Counted from the stretch's first letter, positions 9,626 to 21,125 are shown. The stretch is 64,000 bases of DNA from Tupaia tana (GCA_026018925.1 JAKSZU010000008.1:58512027-58576026), one strand, 5' to 3'. Notes: generated from the letters alone by a model not told the origin. Made by a program: numbers and translations.

Positions 9626-11045
9626 GAGATTGTGTTCAGATATGATGTGTGACTGGACAGATACACACACATATACGTATATACATACACATAGTATATA
9701 ATTACATGATATATATTGTTGATAGAGAATTTTTCTGATAGCTTTCATTTTCTCTATGAATATAAGGAAAAGTTATCTGCTGAGAAGAAAAGGTTTGACT
9801 CACATGACGAAGATGTGTCAAGGTTATTCTGGTGAAAGGGAAGAGCAAATGTAGAGTGTCTCTTGAGGCTGATGATAGTGAATTACTGTGGAAGCAGTGT
9901 GTTCCATTGTTGGAAAAATGCTCAGATGTCACAATGTACATACTGGAACACACATGGTAGGATTTATCAAGTAGTTCAGTTAGCTAGGTGTCAGATGAGG
10001 AGAGATACTGAAAAAGCTGGGTATTTGCAATAGAGTGACTGAAATGAAGAGCCATGGAATTTATGCAGGTAAAATATAAGTACAGATGACAGGGTGGATA
10101 ACTGGAGAAAAGCTGGAGGGATCAAAGTTCTCATAGTTTTGACAGTAAAGTTACCAGATTAAATGAACTGGAAGGAGAAAGTAGAAAGCCTTGTGGCAGT
10201 CTTCCAGATAATGTTGGGATATATGTGTCCCCTTTTTTCATAATAAGGCAACTAAGGTGCAAGGACTACGTTGATTACTCAGTTACAACAAGAATAGTCC
10301 AGCTATGCCTTGAATATGAGTCTCTTAATTAAACTTAGTTGGCTTCCCAGTAGGTAATTACACTTCTTAGTAGAGTAGATATGTGAATTATAGATATTCT
10401 TTATCACTTTTGCTCTTAGGATGTCCAGGATGTGGTGGTGACTCCTTTTTGGTGACCTCTTCATCGCTTATCTTCTGTCCCTTGTTTTACTAAGCATTTT
10501 TATCTTACCTTAGTAACATTTAGCTGAAAGTCATAACACAGCATTTAAATTGTCTTTCTTTCCTGGAAAAGGGTGAGTTTTGGATTGTTTAAAATTTTAA
10601 TTATTTTTTCCCAACAAAACTGACGAATAAATTTCTTCGCATGGATTATATGTAGCATTTCTTTTAGTGCCAAAATGTATATAGCTTTTCCCTCAGCGCC
10701 ATCTACAGTGTATAACGTTTTATAGGTAACAAATGTCTGTTGAATTGAACTTACTCATATATGCATTATTTATTATCAAACATCTATGTAACAAGATCAT
10801 TTCAGTTTAGAAATATTTTTTGTTAATCACTACTTTTCAAGTTTGAAACAACCAATAAAGGCATAGCAATTATTTGTTTATAGGAAGTCTGAAGGACCAT
10901 TTCTTTGAGACTACAGAACATCTCTAACTATATTAAGTAGTTACTTCTTCAAATCCAGCAAGCATAAGTTTCTATTTTTAGTAAAGGCTCAATGTCCCCA
11001 TTGTAAATGTAAATATACGTTTCCATGTAAGCTCTATTAGCTCTG
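9626..11045. other. Intronic sequence, mostly unrecognised
   Basis: 9660-9720 is a mixed CA/TA run (ACACACACATATACGTATAT). The part after it is purine-rich but matches no family I can place with confidence. No exon. Confidence 0.4.
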
Positions 11046-11061
11046 ATTATTACATGCATTT

Positions 11062-11310
11062 TTTTTGAGAGTTTTTTTTTGCTATAGGGTACGTGTGCTC
11101 ACCAGACAGACAGAGAGATAGAAAGCAAGAAATCACCCCCCAGGGGGGATGGCCACGCCACAATCCCTTCTCCTCCATTCTCCTCTTGGGATATTGGGCA
11201 CGCACGCACATGTGCCCAGCATGAGTTTAAGCCACCGGGTCCAGGACTTGAACCACAGTCAGCTACATGGGAGTCCAGTGACATAGCCATTATGCTAACT
11301 GCTGGTCCCC
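11062..11310 (-). mobile_element. SINE-L
   Basis: Minus copy ending GCTAACTGCTGGTCCCC with target-site duplication ATTATTACATGCATTT against ATTATTACATACATTT (11046-11061 and 11311-11326). Confidence 0.92.
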
Positions 11311-11489
11311 ATTATTACATACATTTAAAATGAATGGCATACCTATAAATAAGGACATTTACAATGGTGGAATTTTAAAGGTATATAATAATTAGAGCTA
11401 ATATATCTTAACCACATTTTTAGCACTGTACTAAATGCTGTATGTATTATTTCATTTAATCTTCATCACAACATTTTGAGCGACTTCTG

Positions 11490-11960
11490 TGTGTCTTAAA
11501 GATTAATTCATTTATCCAACAAATATTTACCGAATGCTTATATGTGGCAGGCATTATTTTAAACCCTAGAATTGAACCAGCTCGTGGTGTGCTAGTTAAG
11601 GTGGCTGGATCCCAGATAGCTAACTGCATGATGGAGTCCCAGATACATGGCTTAAAAACATGCCAGCCGTGTGTGCATACTTCGCCAAAATCCCAGAAGG
11701 AAGGAGAAACGGAGAAGGGATGGTGGTATAGGCATTCCTTCTAGGGGATGCTTTCTTATTTTCCATGTCTCTTTCTGGCCAGCACACATGCCCTCTGGCA
11801 AAAATTTTTAAAAGAAATAAAATAAAACAAAACCCAGTATTTAGCAATGAACAAAAGCAGAAAAGTTCTTCCCCATGTAGCTTACATTAAATATATAATT
11901 TTCAAAGTTATATAGTAAATAGTGGAAAGATATATCAAAAAATAAATGATAGAGTAGAAG
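11490..11960 (-). repeat. L2 LINE 3' end, antisense, split by a SINE
   Basis: TTATCCAACAAATATTTACC and GTGGCAGGCATTATTTTAAA on the left, GCAATGAACAAAAGCAGAAA and CCCATGTAGCTTACATTAAA on the right: the reverse of the L2 terminus, interrupted at about 11570-11825. Confidence 0.7.
11570..11825 (+). mobile_element. SINE-L, old and diverged
   Basis: It has the order of an old SINE-L: CTCGTGGTGTGCTAGTTAAG, GGAGTCCCAGATACATGGC, GTGTGTGCATACTTCGCC, CAGCACACATGCCCTCTGGC and an A-rich end. It lies within an L2. Confidence 0.7.
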
Positions 11961-12087
11961 CATAACTTTATTCTTGACTTCCTTGCTGAATCTATTGCTT
12001 TGTTTATTGGTTCTCTTGTTTTGTTTTTAATGAGACCACAGATGTGATATTTAATGCTTCACATTTGCATTAGAGATTTCGGTTTGA

Positions 12088-12352
12088 TAGGACTAGCAGT
12101 TAGCGTAATGGCTATGTTACTGAACTCCCATGTAGTCCACCGCTGTTTGAGTCCTGGACCGGGTTGCTTAAACTCACACCGGGCACGTGTGCGTGCGTGC
12201 CCAAGATCCTGAGGTGAATGGAGGAGAAGAGATTGCGGCGTGGCCCTACCCCCTGGGGTCTGATTTCTCGCTTTCTGTCTCTCTGTCTCTCTCTGTCTTT
12301 CTGGCAAGCACATGTGCCCTATAGCAAAAACCTCTCAAAAAAAATTTTTTTT
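12088..12352 (+). mobile_element. SINE-L
   Basis: It starts GGACTAGCAGTTAGCGTAAT and ends CCCTATAGCAAAAACCTCTC, A8 then T10. It is directly followed by another SINE-L head to tail. TTTCGGTTTG before it and TTTTGGTTTG after it may be the target-site repeat. Confidence 0.88.
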
Positions 12353-12360
12353 TTGGTTTG

Positions 12361-12560
12361 GGGACCAGCAGATGTAGTGATTTCGTAGCTGGAGTCCCCC
12401 ATGGCTGACCAGGATTCAAGTCCTGGACCTGATGACTTCATAATCATGGCATGCATGCCAAGGTCCCAGGAGGAGAGTGGAGGAGAAGGGATTGCAGAGT
12501 GGCCACCCTTCCCCCCCCGGAGGGGGGATGATTTCTCATATTTCCTCTCACTGTTATCTG

Positions 12561-12593
<33 letters not shown>

Positions 12594-12664
12594 ATTCCCC
12601 AGGTGAGCACATGTGCCCTAAGGCAAAAACCTCAAAACATAACAAAACAAAAGATAAAAAAGAA
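12361..12664 (+). mobile_element. SINE-L, tandem neighbour
   Basis: The copy runs GGGACCAGCAGATGTAGTGA to CCCTAAGGCAAAAACCTC and an A-rich tail. The GTCTCT run (about 12555-12595) is expanded. It lies in the same direction as, and about 8 bp from, the preceding copy. Confidence 0.85.
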
Positions 12665-13332
12665 ATCCTGGTTTTGGGGAAAGCTCTAGGGAACTCTAGC
12701 AGTGCTTCTTTTTTTTGTTTACTGGGTGGTTTTATCATGTTATTTATGGTTTTTTTTTCAGACTTATAATAATAACAATAGGAAAACTCTAAAACCCTGC
12801 ACCAAATTAAAAAAAATGATTCACCTAATTTCTCTAGGTCAGCTCTAATTTCAGTAGACTTCCTAACCCTGAGAAAGACTAGCATTATGAGAGCTGATGC
12901 ATCATTCCAGAGCAGGAATTCACAATCTCTTTAGGGCTGATTGACTTGTAATCTGAGAAGAAAAAAATTAAAGTTTTAAATTCCTAACAAGCTAAAGATC
13001 TTCCTTATCATGGCTCCATGGAGGGTTCATGTATATAACCAACACATCTTGTCAAAACAATACTGTCATAATCGCTAAAGGGGGTTGTGTGAGTCTTTCC
13101 GTTCATGGTGATTATTCAGTGACATATAAAACAAACTTTATACTTGGGAAATTATGACTGGAATATTGTCTAAATGCAGAAATACAAGCTAAACAAATAT
13201 TCTAAATTATGTATTTGTATGTTGTTAATGAAAAAAATGATAACTTTTTAAAGAAATAAATCGATAATCTTGGGAATTTTAATACACTGAATTTAGTCAA
13301 AGAGAGATTACCACCATTCGCCCAATGAGGCA
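12665..13332. other. Intronic sequence, nothing recognised
   Basis: No repeat family or exon supported. Confidence 0.45.
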
Positions 13333-13348
13333 AAGAAAGTAATATTTT

Positions 13349-13364
13349 TTGTTTTGTTTTTTTA

Positions 13365-13395
<31 letters not shown>

Positions 13396-13623
13396 GCTTT
13401 TTGCTTTTTGCTTTTTGCTATTGGACAGAGAGACAGAAAGCGAGAAATCACTACCCAGGGAGATGGCCACGCTGCAAGTCCTTCTCCTCCATTCTCCTGT
13501 CGGGATCCTGGGCATGAACGCACATGCACCTGGTGTGAGTGTAAGCCACCAGGTCTGGGACTCGAACCATGGTCAACTACATGGGAGTCCAGCGACATAG
13601 CCATTATGCTAACTGCTGGTCCC
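13349..13623 (-). mobile_element. SINE-L with a reiterated TTTTTGC junction
   Basis: Minus copy with a perfect target-site duplication AAGAAAGTAATATTTT (13333-13348 and 13624-13639). The T run is followed by four direct GCTTTTT units before GCTATTGGACAG, and the segment normally carrying GGGCGTGTGCTCGCCAGA is deleted. Confidence 0.92.
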
Positions 13624-13639
13624 AAGAAAGTAATATTTT

Positions 13640-13910
13640 AGCAAAGAATAAGGGATTATTGTTATTTAAAAAATGTGTATTTTATTTTCCACATGAGATG
13701 CCTGAATTCATGTCTAAATATGTGAGTCTTAACCTAGATACCATGCTATACTTGGCATGTAATTTACATTTAAGCTCCTTGGGAATTGTGCTTCAGTTTC
13801 TCTCTAATTTATTATTGTGTTTTTCCAATTTATGGACTAGAGTTGTAAACCATGGTCTTTGACAAGATGTGAAGTCATTTTATGTATACACATAAAAGTA
13901 CACGAGTAAA
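13640..13910. other. Intronic sequence, nothing recognised
   Basis: Unremarkable AT-rich sequence between two SINE copies. Confidence 0.4.
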
Positions 13911-13913
13911 TAC

Positions 13914-13940
13914 ATACACACACACACACACACACACGCA
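13914..13940. repeat. (CA)n microsatellite
   Basis: About 13 CA units with one CG interruption. Confidence 0.85.
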
Positions 13941-13968
13941 CAAATGTATTTCTTAGATATAATTTTTT

Positions 13969-14227
13969 TTTTTTTGGAGAGGTTTTTTGCTATAGGGCGT
14001 GTGTGCTCGCCAGACAGACAGAGAGAGACAGAGAGATAGAAAGCAAGAAATCACCCCCCAGGGGGGATGGCCACGCCGCAATCCCCTCTCCTCGATTCTC
14101 CTCTCGGGATCTTGGGCATGCACGCACATGCGCCTGGTGTGAGTTTAAGCCACCAGGTCCAGGACTCGAACCACGGTCGACTACGTGGGAGTCCAGCAAC
14201 ATAGCCATTATACTAACTGCTGGTCCC
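13969..14227 (-). mobile_element. SINE-L, young, antisense
   Basis: Full-length minus copy with a target-site duplication of TCTTAGATATAATTTTTT (13951-13968 and 14228-14245). The acceptor-like TTTTTTGCTATAG and donor-like GGTGTGAGTTT are both present on the + strand. Confidence 0.93.
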
Positions 14228-14245
14228 TCTTAGATATAATTTTTT

Positions 14246-14957
14246 AATGTCTTCTAAAGTTGAATTAGAAAATATTAGAAATCCTCACTTGGAATTATTT
14301 TGTTTAGATACTTTTAAATATATGTAATCATTGGCCTGTCGTTCTATGCTGCCTCTTCTCGGTTTATTTTGTTTGTTTGTTTTTATTTTTCCCCCTTTTT
14401 CTCTTGAGCGCATATCCCCCATTTGCTTCCGTGCAGGCCACAGACCTGGAAACAACACTGTCTGTGAAAGCATAATGAGATCTACTCCTCCACCAACTTT
14501 TCCAACTCCTATGACCCAACCTCCTGAACCATACTCTGTTAAGAGGATAGGTGACAATAATGTCTATCTTTTCTGATAAGGAAACCTTAATGAGAGCAAT
14601 AATGTGAAACTCATGAAGAATAATAATGTGAATGTATGATGACATAATGTCACAAATTTCAGAAACGTGAGGGAGTATTGGGAGATAATTCTGATGCCCT
14701 GAAAATCATTTTACCTGACTGTAACAGATGCTAAGAAAGCATAGAAGGGCATGAGACCACTTCTCTTTGCTCAGTTATTGTCAGGCTAATACAAGGAAAA
14801 CATAAGACAACGCCCATAAAAGCATTTCTGTTTCCAAATATGGTGTATATTTGGCCTTGAAAAAAATTCTAGAATGAGTTTTGGTTTTTTTCTTTCCATT
14901 ACATTGGACTCTCCAAATTCTAGTAGAGTCTTCTATGTGAGTTTGAAAGATTGATTT
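14246..14957. other. Intronic sequence, nothing recognised
   Basis: Contains a local pyrimidine run TTGTTTGTTTGTTTTTATTT near 14368 but no support for an exon or a named repeat. Confidence 0.45.
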
Positions 14958-14973
14958 AAAAATAGATATGGAG

Positions 14974-15045
14974 GGCCAGCAGGTGACATGGTGGTTAAGG
15001 GTGCCGACCGTGTTCAAGTTCCAGACCTGGTGGCTTGCTTTCTCA

Positions 15046-15088
<43 letters not shown>

Positions 15089-15150
15089 GCTCTGTCCCCT
15101 CTCGGGTCAAATAAATAAATAAATATAAAGTTAAATAAAATAATTCTTTA
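14974..15150 (+). mobile_element. SINE-S
   Basis: GGCCAGCAGGTGACATGG, a TGGTTAAGGGTGCCGAC head, GACCTGGTGGCTTGC, a (TC)n run, then AAATAAATAAATAAATA and AGTTAAATAAAATAATTC. The target-site duplication AAAAATAGATATGGAG is matched by AAAAATAGATACGGAG (14958-14973 and 15151-15166). Confidence 0.92.
15043..15087. repeat. (TC)n run inside SINE-S
   Basis: About 22 TC units, an expansion of the TCACTTTCTCTCTC part of the enclosing SINE. Confidence 0.9.
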
Positions 15151-15424
15151 AAAAATAGATACGGAGATTGTATAGATAAAACAATCAGATTTTGTCCAAG
15201 ATATATAACTTTAAAGTATGTTCTTTATCTCTGAAATAATGCAGTATGATTACACAAATAGATTTTTTTAATTTGGATTTTATTAGTAATCAAGTTTTCA
15301 TGGAAAATCACAATATATACTACTTTTCAACATATAAGACTACTCTCTTATTTCAAACTGCATAGCCTGGGAAAATATCCTTAATATGCAGTCATTCACA
15401 GCATAAAAGTTTAACGTTCTAAAT

Positions 15425-15749
15425 CAAGGGTCAACAAACTATGGTCCATGAGCCCCATTGCTTATTTTTATGTGACCTATAAGATGGAAATGTTTTTTGC
15501 ATGGTTTTTAAATGGGTGAAACCAATTCAAATAAGAATGATATTCCATACCATTTAAAAGTTTCATGAAATTCAAATTGCGGCATCCACAAGTTGTATTG
15601 GTACGCATCAGTTCTCATGTGTTTACATATTACCTAAGCTGCTTACGTGCTCAGTAACAGAGCTGAGTGGTTGCGACAGAGACCATATGGCCCACACAGC
15701 CTAAAATATTTGCCATCTGTCTTTTTATACAAAAATTTGCCAACCTTTG
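15425..15749 (+). mobile_element. Non-autonomous hAT-Charlie element with 8-bp target duplication
   Basis: A 325-bp element. Left terminus CAAGGGTCAACAAACTATGG; right terminus, read inverted, CAAAGGTTGGCAAATTT: these match the CAGGGGTCGGCAAAC-type hAT terminal repeats. Internal GTGGTTGCGACAGAGACCAT and GGCCCACACAGCCTAAAATA are characteristic of this family as remembered. It is flanked by TTCTAAAT (15417-15424) and TTCTAAGC (15750-15757), an 8-bp duplication with two changes. Confidence 0.85.
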
Positions 15750-15779
15750 TTCTAAGCTAATGAATTAGTGAGTCAAATT

Positions 15780-16045
15780 CATTAGGATTAGAGCCAACCC
15801 CTGAGTGCAGGAGCAATGCACTTCACAGAGAAAGGCTGCTCTCAGTGGTGGAGCAGGGTTGAGTCCCCACCCCTACCGCCTGAAAAGCCTGTTGTATGAG
15901 CGGTATGAGCATGGTTGTACCCACGATCCTGACAGGATGGAGAACTGGAGGGAAAATGCATAACCGGGCACTTTTTTGGGGGGGTGCCTTCCCCCCCCCA
16001 TATTCTTATACACACACTGTGCCCCTAGCTTAAAAAAGGGCCTAA
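15780..16045 (+). mobile_element. Diverged SINE-L-like copy
   Basis: GAGCAGGGTTGAGTCCC looks like a decayed B box. GATCCTGACAGGATGGAGAA and GGGGTGCCTTCCCCCC follow the SINE-L order, but the 5' end and tail are not clear. Confidence 0.4.
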
Positions 16046-16482
16046 AAGAGCTCATGAATGTAAAGAGTTTAGAATGATACCTGACATATGATAATTATAT
16101 GCTTTTAAAATGAGCATTGCTGTAGTTATAATCACCTCAAGATGAGATACTTTGGTGCATCTCATAAACTGATATATTACTTTTTAAAAAGGTAATATCT
16201 TGGAGACATGCCTTTAATGTAGGGAGACTTAATTTTTTTCCCCTAGCGACATCAGGGATAATAGATATCAATTCTAATATGAAAAATACTTCAGATAATA
16301 GCTGAATCATTTAAAGTATGTGTTCTTCAGAGCTAAATATTGATAAAGAGTTAAAATCTAGACAACAGAAAAATCTCTTGAATCAAATAACTTGCTAGCC
16401 ATTATGGCCTAAAAAGAGTAAATCATAAAAGTAGTATAATGTAGTATTTGGAAAAGTAAGCTTTCTTTTCTAATAAGGGCCT

Positions 16483-16486
<4 letters not shown>
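16046..16486. other. Intronic sequence, nothing recognised
   Basis: AT-rich sequence without a supported feature. Confidence 0.4.
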
Positions 16487-16532
<46 letters not shown>

Positions 16533-16580
16533 AAGAAAGGAAAGAGAAAAAAGAAGAAAGAAAGAAGCAAGAGAGAAAAG
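16487..16580. repeat. A44 run followed by GAAA-rich tract
   Basis: A 44-base A run, then imperfect GAAA/GAAG repeats. It may be a retroposon tail, but I see no body upstream. Confidence 0.85.
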
Positions 16581-16789
16581 AAAGAATATTTTAGAAACAA
16601 TGCATTTTTACATTATCCCCTGGCCCAAGGATAAAGTTATTGAAAATAAGTGTCACCACAGTTCCTAGACAAGTTCTTTCACTTGGATTTTGAGTTGCCT
16701 ATCTCTCCATCTTGAAGTAATTTTTTAAAATCAATTTTTAACTTTCTTTTTAGTTTATCCTTTTTGTTAAGGTATTTCAGTTTTCCCTA

Positions 16790-17450
16790 AAAAATAAATA
16801 ATATGCCTGTGACCCTTATTTTTAGTAACCATTCTCTCCATTTTGACATTTTGGGTTTACCATCTCATTCTTTCTCTTCAACATTGTCTCTCTCCAGAAA
16901 GTTATCTATGATCACTTCTTTCCATCTACTTCCTTGGTTAACTTTTTGGAAACTGATACATCTTCCCAGTTCAGTAGTTGTTTAAAGATTAATTGTATCC
17001 TCCAAGTCTCCAATCTATAACCCTTTTTAAATGCTTATGCTAATTAACCTCCTTGCATCTTTTGACCACCCCAGCTTTCATAGATGTCATTCTCTTGTCT
17101 ATTCCATTCTATGGAATTTAAAATCGTCAGTTTTTCTTATTCTGAGACCATCTCTCTCTTTTTGCCCTTAGTCACCTCTCTTCTTCCTAACCTTTAAATA
17201 TTGGTATTTCTCAAGGTAACTACTGAAATCTTCATTCCTCTCCCTTTAAGCTCTTGGCTTACCTACTTCAGCTGTCCTCCTAAATTCATCTGTTCTCTCC
17301 TGTTTAAGTATTTATTGACCATCTTATTAGCCCTGATGATTCCTCTTACTACTTGGCCTAAGTATACAGCTTCCTCCTGAACCTCTCCAAGAAATTCTGC
17401 TGACTCCAGTGTTTCTCATTTCCTAAACCATCACTCCTTGGACACACACT
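16790..17450 (+). repeat. L2 LINE, sense, diverged
   Basis: AACCTTTAAATATTGGTATT, CTCAAGGTAACTACTGAAAT, GCCCTGATGATTCCTC and CTCCTGAACCTCTCC follow the order of the L2 3' coding region. Identity is low. Confidence 0.45.
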
Positions 17451-17454
17451 TTGC

Positions 17455-17570
17455 TCACTAAGGACCTCAGTTTCCTCTTTCCTCTTCTATGAAGATTTTA
17501 AGCATTACATAAATCATATAAAGCACTTAAAATAGTCCCTGGCATATGATAGTTGCTTACTAATTTAAGC
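17455..17570 (+). repeat. MIR 3' half
   Basis: GACCTCAGTTTCCTCTTTC, CATATAAAGCACTTAAAATA and GTCCCTGGCATATGATAG are MIR 3' landmarks. Confidence 0.65.
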
Positions 17571-17724
17571 TATTTTTATATCTTGTGCCCAGATCCAGAT
17601 ACTAAATTTAGATGATTTCTTCCAAATAACTTTTACATTAGTCTTGCTTTCTATTAGTAATAGTAGTTCACTAGCCTAAGCTGTTATTTTCCCCCCAAGA
17701 TTATTGCTCTAAACACCAAACTGG

Positions 17725-17989
17725 GTTTTTTTTTGAGAGGTTTTTGCTATAGGTTGCGTGCGCTCTCCAGAAAGACAGAGACAGACAGAAAGCAAGGAAA
17801 AAAAAAAAAAAAAAAAAACCCAAGGGGGATGGCCATATTGTAATCCCTTCTCCTCCATTCTCCTCTCCGGATCTTGGGCACGCACGCACATGTGACCAGC
17901 ATGAGTTTAAGCCACTGGTTCTGGTACTCAAACTGTGATTGACTACTTGGGAGTCCAGCAACGTAGCCATTATCCCAACTGCTGGTCCC
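17725..17989 (-). mobile_element. SINE-L with an internal A21 run
   Basis: Minus copy ending CCCAACTGCTGGTCCCC. The segment normally reading GAGAAATCACCCCCCAGGGG has become GGAAAAA…ACCCAAGGGG. The flanks CCAAACTGG and CCTAACTGG may be the target repeat. Confidence 0.88.
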
Positions 17990-18557
17990 CCTAACTGGTC
18001 TTTCTATAACCAGTCTTTCCTGTTTCGATTCATGTTTGTTAGTGAGAACAGACTTCATTGTCCTACTGTGATAACTCCCAATTCCTAGTGGCATAACCAA
18101 GAAGGTTCACTTTGTGTTCGCGCTACATGAATAGTGCAGGTGGGCAGGGGTACTCTGTCTATGAGAGATAATCAGGGGCTCAGTCTGACAGGTGCTTTTC
18201 CGTAGTCCCTATGAACACAACTAGTATATAGTATTTCTACCCAGAAGTCATATGACTCATTTCCAGTAGCATTTCATCAGTCAAAACAAGTCTAAAGGCC
18301 ACTTCTAACTTCAAGGGGGTGCAGAAATGTAATCCTACCATGCATCTACAAGAACAGAGTAACGGAAACAGCCTTAGTGACTTCCCCATCATTATTCATA
18401 AACTTCCTTATTTACCATTTTTATGTTGTTCTCCAGCTCTCTCAGCTTTAGCAAATCCTTTGTCTACAAACACCCATAATAATGTGACTATAATCTGGTT
18501 TTCTGTATTTGTCTCTACTACTCTTAGCCTATAACACCTTATAATTTGGCCAAACTA
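17990..18557. other. Unresolved, possibly a degraded LTR
   Basis: CCCAGAAGTCATATGACTC, TTTCATCAGTCAAAACAAGT and CTTCAAGGGGGTGCAGAA resemble a common mammalian LTR-type repeat, but I cannot name the family. Confidence 0.3.
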
Positions 18558-18572
18558 CACTATACTCATCTT

Positions 18573-18840
18573 TTCTTTTTTATTTTTTTGAAGAGGTTTT
18601 TGCTATAGGGTGCGTGCACTCACCAGACAGACAGAGAGAAACAGAGAGACAGAAAGAGAGAAATCATCCCCCGGGGGGATGGCCATGCCGCAATCCCCTC
18701 TCCTCCATTCTCCTCTCGGGATCTTGGGCACGCACGCACTTGCGCCCGGTGTGAGTTTTAAGCCACCGGGTCCGGGATGCAAACCATGGTTGACTACATG
18801 GGAGTCCAGCGACATAGCCATTACGCTAACTGCTGGTCTC
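18573..18840 (-). mobile_element. SINE-L, young, antisense
   Basis: Full-length minus copy with perfect target-site duplication CACTATACTCATCTT (18558-18572 and 18841-18855). TTTTTGCTATAG and GGTGTGAGTTTT are both intact on the + strand. Confidence 0.94.
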
Positions 18841-18855
18841 CACTATACTCATCTT

Positions 18856-19635
18856 AAAACTGTGGCATGTGCTATTGTATTTCTGCGTTTTTATTTATAA
18901 TATTCTCTTCCCTTTAATATTTTTTCTACATGTTAACTTTTTAACTCATCATTCGAAGTCCATGTCTATACAGTTTCATGATCTTTCGATTTTCAATATT
19001 CTTTTCCTCCAGAGAAATCTCACAACGCTGTGTGTTCATTTTCCCTGATATATGTTTTTAAAATATATTTTTAAAATATTTAATATTTTACATTTATAGA
19101 AGTATTTTCACTCTTATTAGCATTCCTAATCTATGTACTTCTTAAATAATGACTCTATCTCATTTATTGTTTTTATTCACCACAAGACAAAACTACCGCT
19201 CTCCTTAAATGGAGCCTTTGCACAAATGAGAAAAAGATTTTTTTTCTGCGTAGAAAAAAGGTGTCCCTTTGGGTAGTTATTCTTGGTAGATACTAAGGCA
19301 ACAATTACGGACAATTCCCTATTTATGCAAAGAAAAAAATGCATTCTTTCTCCATGTCAGTTTCAGTCCCACATGCCCAGAACAGGGGGCATGGCACCAT
19401 TTCAGCCTGCTCTGGCTCCCTTGGGACACAACACCAAGTAGATGCACAGTAGATGTTTGCTAAAGGAATCAGTTAATTAGTGTCAAGATGTTTACTATAA
19501 TTTAAATTAGCTGCGTCTAGAACTGTTTGAAGGCCTAAAATTTCAAGGGGAAACAAGAATAGCAATCAGGGCAAATCTCTGAGGATGATAAAGAAATAGC
19601 TAAAATCAAAGAAGAAAGGCAGTTTTCATAAGATG
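18856..19635. other. Intronic sequence, nearly unrecognised
   Basis: CAAGTAGATGCACAGTAGAT followed by GTTTGCTAAAGGAATCAG near 19434-19470 may be the end of an L2. The rest is unassigned. Confidence 0.35.
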
Positions 19636-19645
19636 TTATAATGAA

Positions 19646-19915
19646 GGCTTTTTTAATTTTATTTTTTTAGGTGTTTGCTATAGGGTATGTGTGCTCACCA
19701 GAGAGGAAAGAGACAGAGAGAAACGGGGAGAAGGAAAGTGAGAAATCACCCTCGGGGTGGGGAGGGGATGGCCATGCTACAATCTCTTCTCTTGGGACTT
19801 TGCGCACACACGTACATGTGCCAAGCGTGAATTTCAAGCCACTGGGTCCAGGACTTGAACCATGGTTGGCCATGTGGAAATCCAGCCACTTCAACCACCG
19901 TGCTACCAGCTGGTC
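19646..19915 (-). mobile_element. SINE-L, old subtype
   Basis: Minus copy with GTTTGCTATAGGGTATGTG and ending GTGCTACCAGCTGGTC. The target repeat TTATAATGAA is present at 19636-19645 and 19916-19925. The CTTGGGACTTTGCGCAC part is shortened. Confidence 0.85.
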
Positions 19916-19925
19916 TTATAATGAA

Positions 19926-20227
19926 AAAAATTAAGATTTTAAGTCTTGTGTAAATTTTTAATAAGCACTGTGTAATAAATAATGAAATATATACTTGTGA
20001 CTTATAAAGTAGTAAGTTTCACATTTTTCCTTCAAGTATCTTTCTTCAAACTCATGGTAGAAGGTGGGGACTGTTATTAAGTAATATGGTGGAAAACTTA
20101 AAAATGTAAGAGTTAAATACATTTTTTAATGTTTAGTTGATAAAGACATATTTCTAATTCCTTTAATGACTTAGCCTTCATACGTTTATCACTTTATAAG
20201 GAAGATAGCCATGAGCTCTGCAACATG
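19926..20227. other. Intronic sequence, nothing recognised
   Basis: No supported feature. Confidence 0.4.
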
Positions 20228-20239
20228 CCCTTTATCTTT

Positions 20240-20518
20240 TTTTTTAAGTCTTTTTTTTTTTTTTTTTTTTTGAAAGGTTTTTGTTATAGGGCACGTGTGC
20301 TCGCCAGAAAGACAGAGAGAAACAGAGAGACAGAAAGCGAGAAATCATCCCTTGGGGGATGGCCATGCCTCAATCCCTTCTCCTCCATTCTCCTCTCGGG
20401 ATCTTGGGCATGCATGCACACACGCCTGGCATGAGTTTAAGCCACTGGGTCCGAGACTCGAACCGTGGTCAACTACATGGGAGTCCAGCGACATAGCCAT
20501 TATGCTAACTGCTGGTCC
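20240..20518 (-). mobile_element. SINE-L, young, antisense
   Basis: A T22 tail and GTTATAGGGCACGTGTGC lead to CTAACTGCTGGTCCCC. Flanks CCCTTTATCTTT and CCCTTTGGTCTT form an imperfect target repeat. Confidence 0.9.
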
Positions 20519-20619
20519 CCCCTTTGGTCTTATATGTAGAGATGAAATACTGTACCCCAGGTCTCATGGTACAGCTCCATGCAGTCTCTGTCCTCACAGT
20601 TCTGATGTCATATTTGAGT

Positions 20620-21125
20620 AGGCAGTGAGATAAGAGTAAGCCTTGCAGGACATTTATTTATCTCAGTTCATCTAGGTCTTATCCTTTCTCTGTCCTCATT
20701 TTGTCCTAAAATCCTCACTTTCCCTTCATTCCTTTTACGCTTGGACTTATAAATTTCCTCTACCAATCACATTTATTCCTGCTTGAGGTGTTTGTCCTTG
20801 CTCTCCTTTAAGGCTCTTACCTCTTCCTCCACATTACTGGCTTCATTATTCACGCCTTAGGTCAATTATCTCTGCTTCAGAGAAGCCTTTCTTGACTACC
20901 CCAAACTCTCTGGATCCTTGTTGCTGTTTTATTGTATTTTATTTTCTGCAGGTCATATATCACTCTCAGAAATTATCCTTTATTTACTTGTTTATTGCCT
21001 TTCCCCATGACACCATGAATGAAGACAGGGCCAGTCTCTGTCCTCTCCTCTGCCGTACATCTGATTCTGACAATAGTGCCTGCCAGGTAGTAGGTACAAA
21101 GCAAATGTCTTTTAAATGAATGACC
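20620..21125 (+). repeat. L2 LINE 3' end, sense
   Basis: TTCAGAGAAGCCTTTCTTGA, TTATTTACTTGTTTATTGCC, GAAGACAGGGCCAGTCTCTG and AATAGTGCCTGCCAGGTAGT are the standard L2 3' landmarks in order. Confidence 0.8.
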
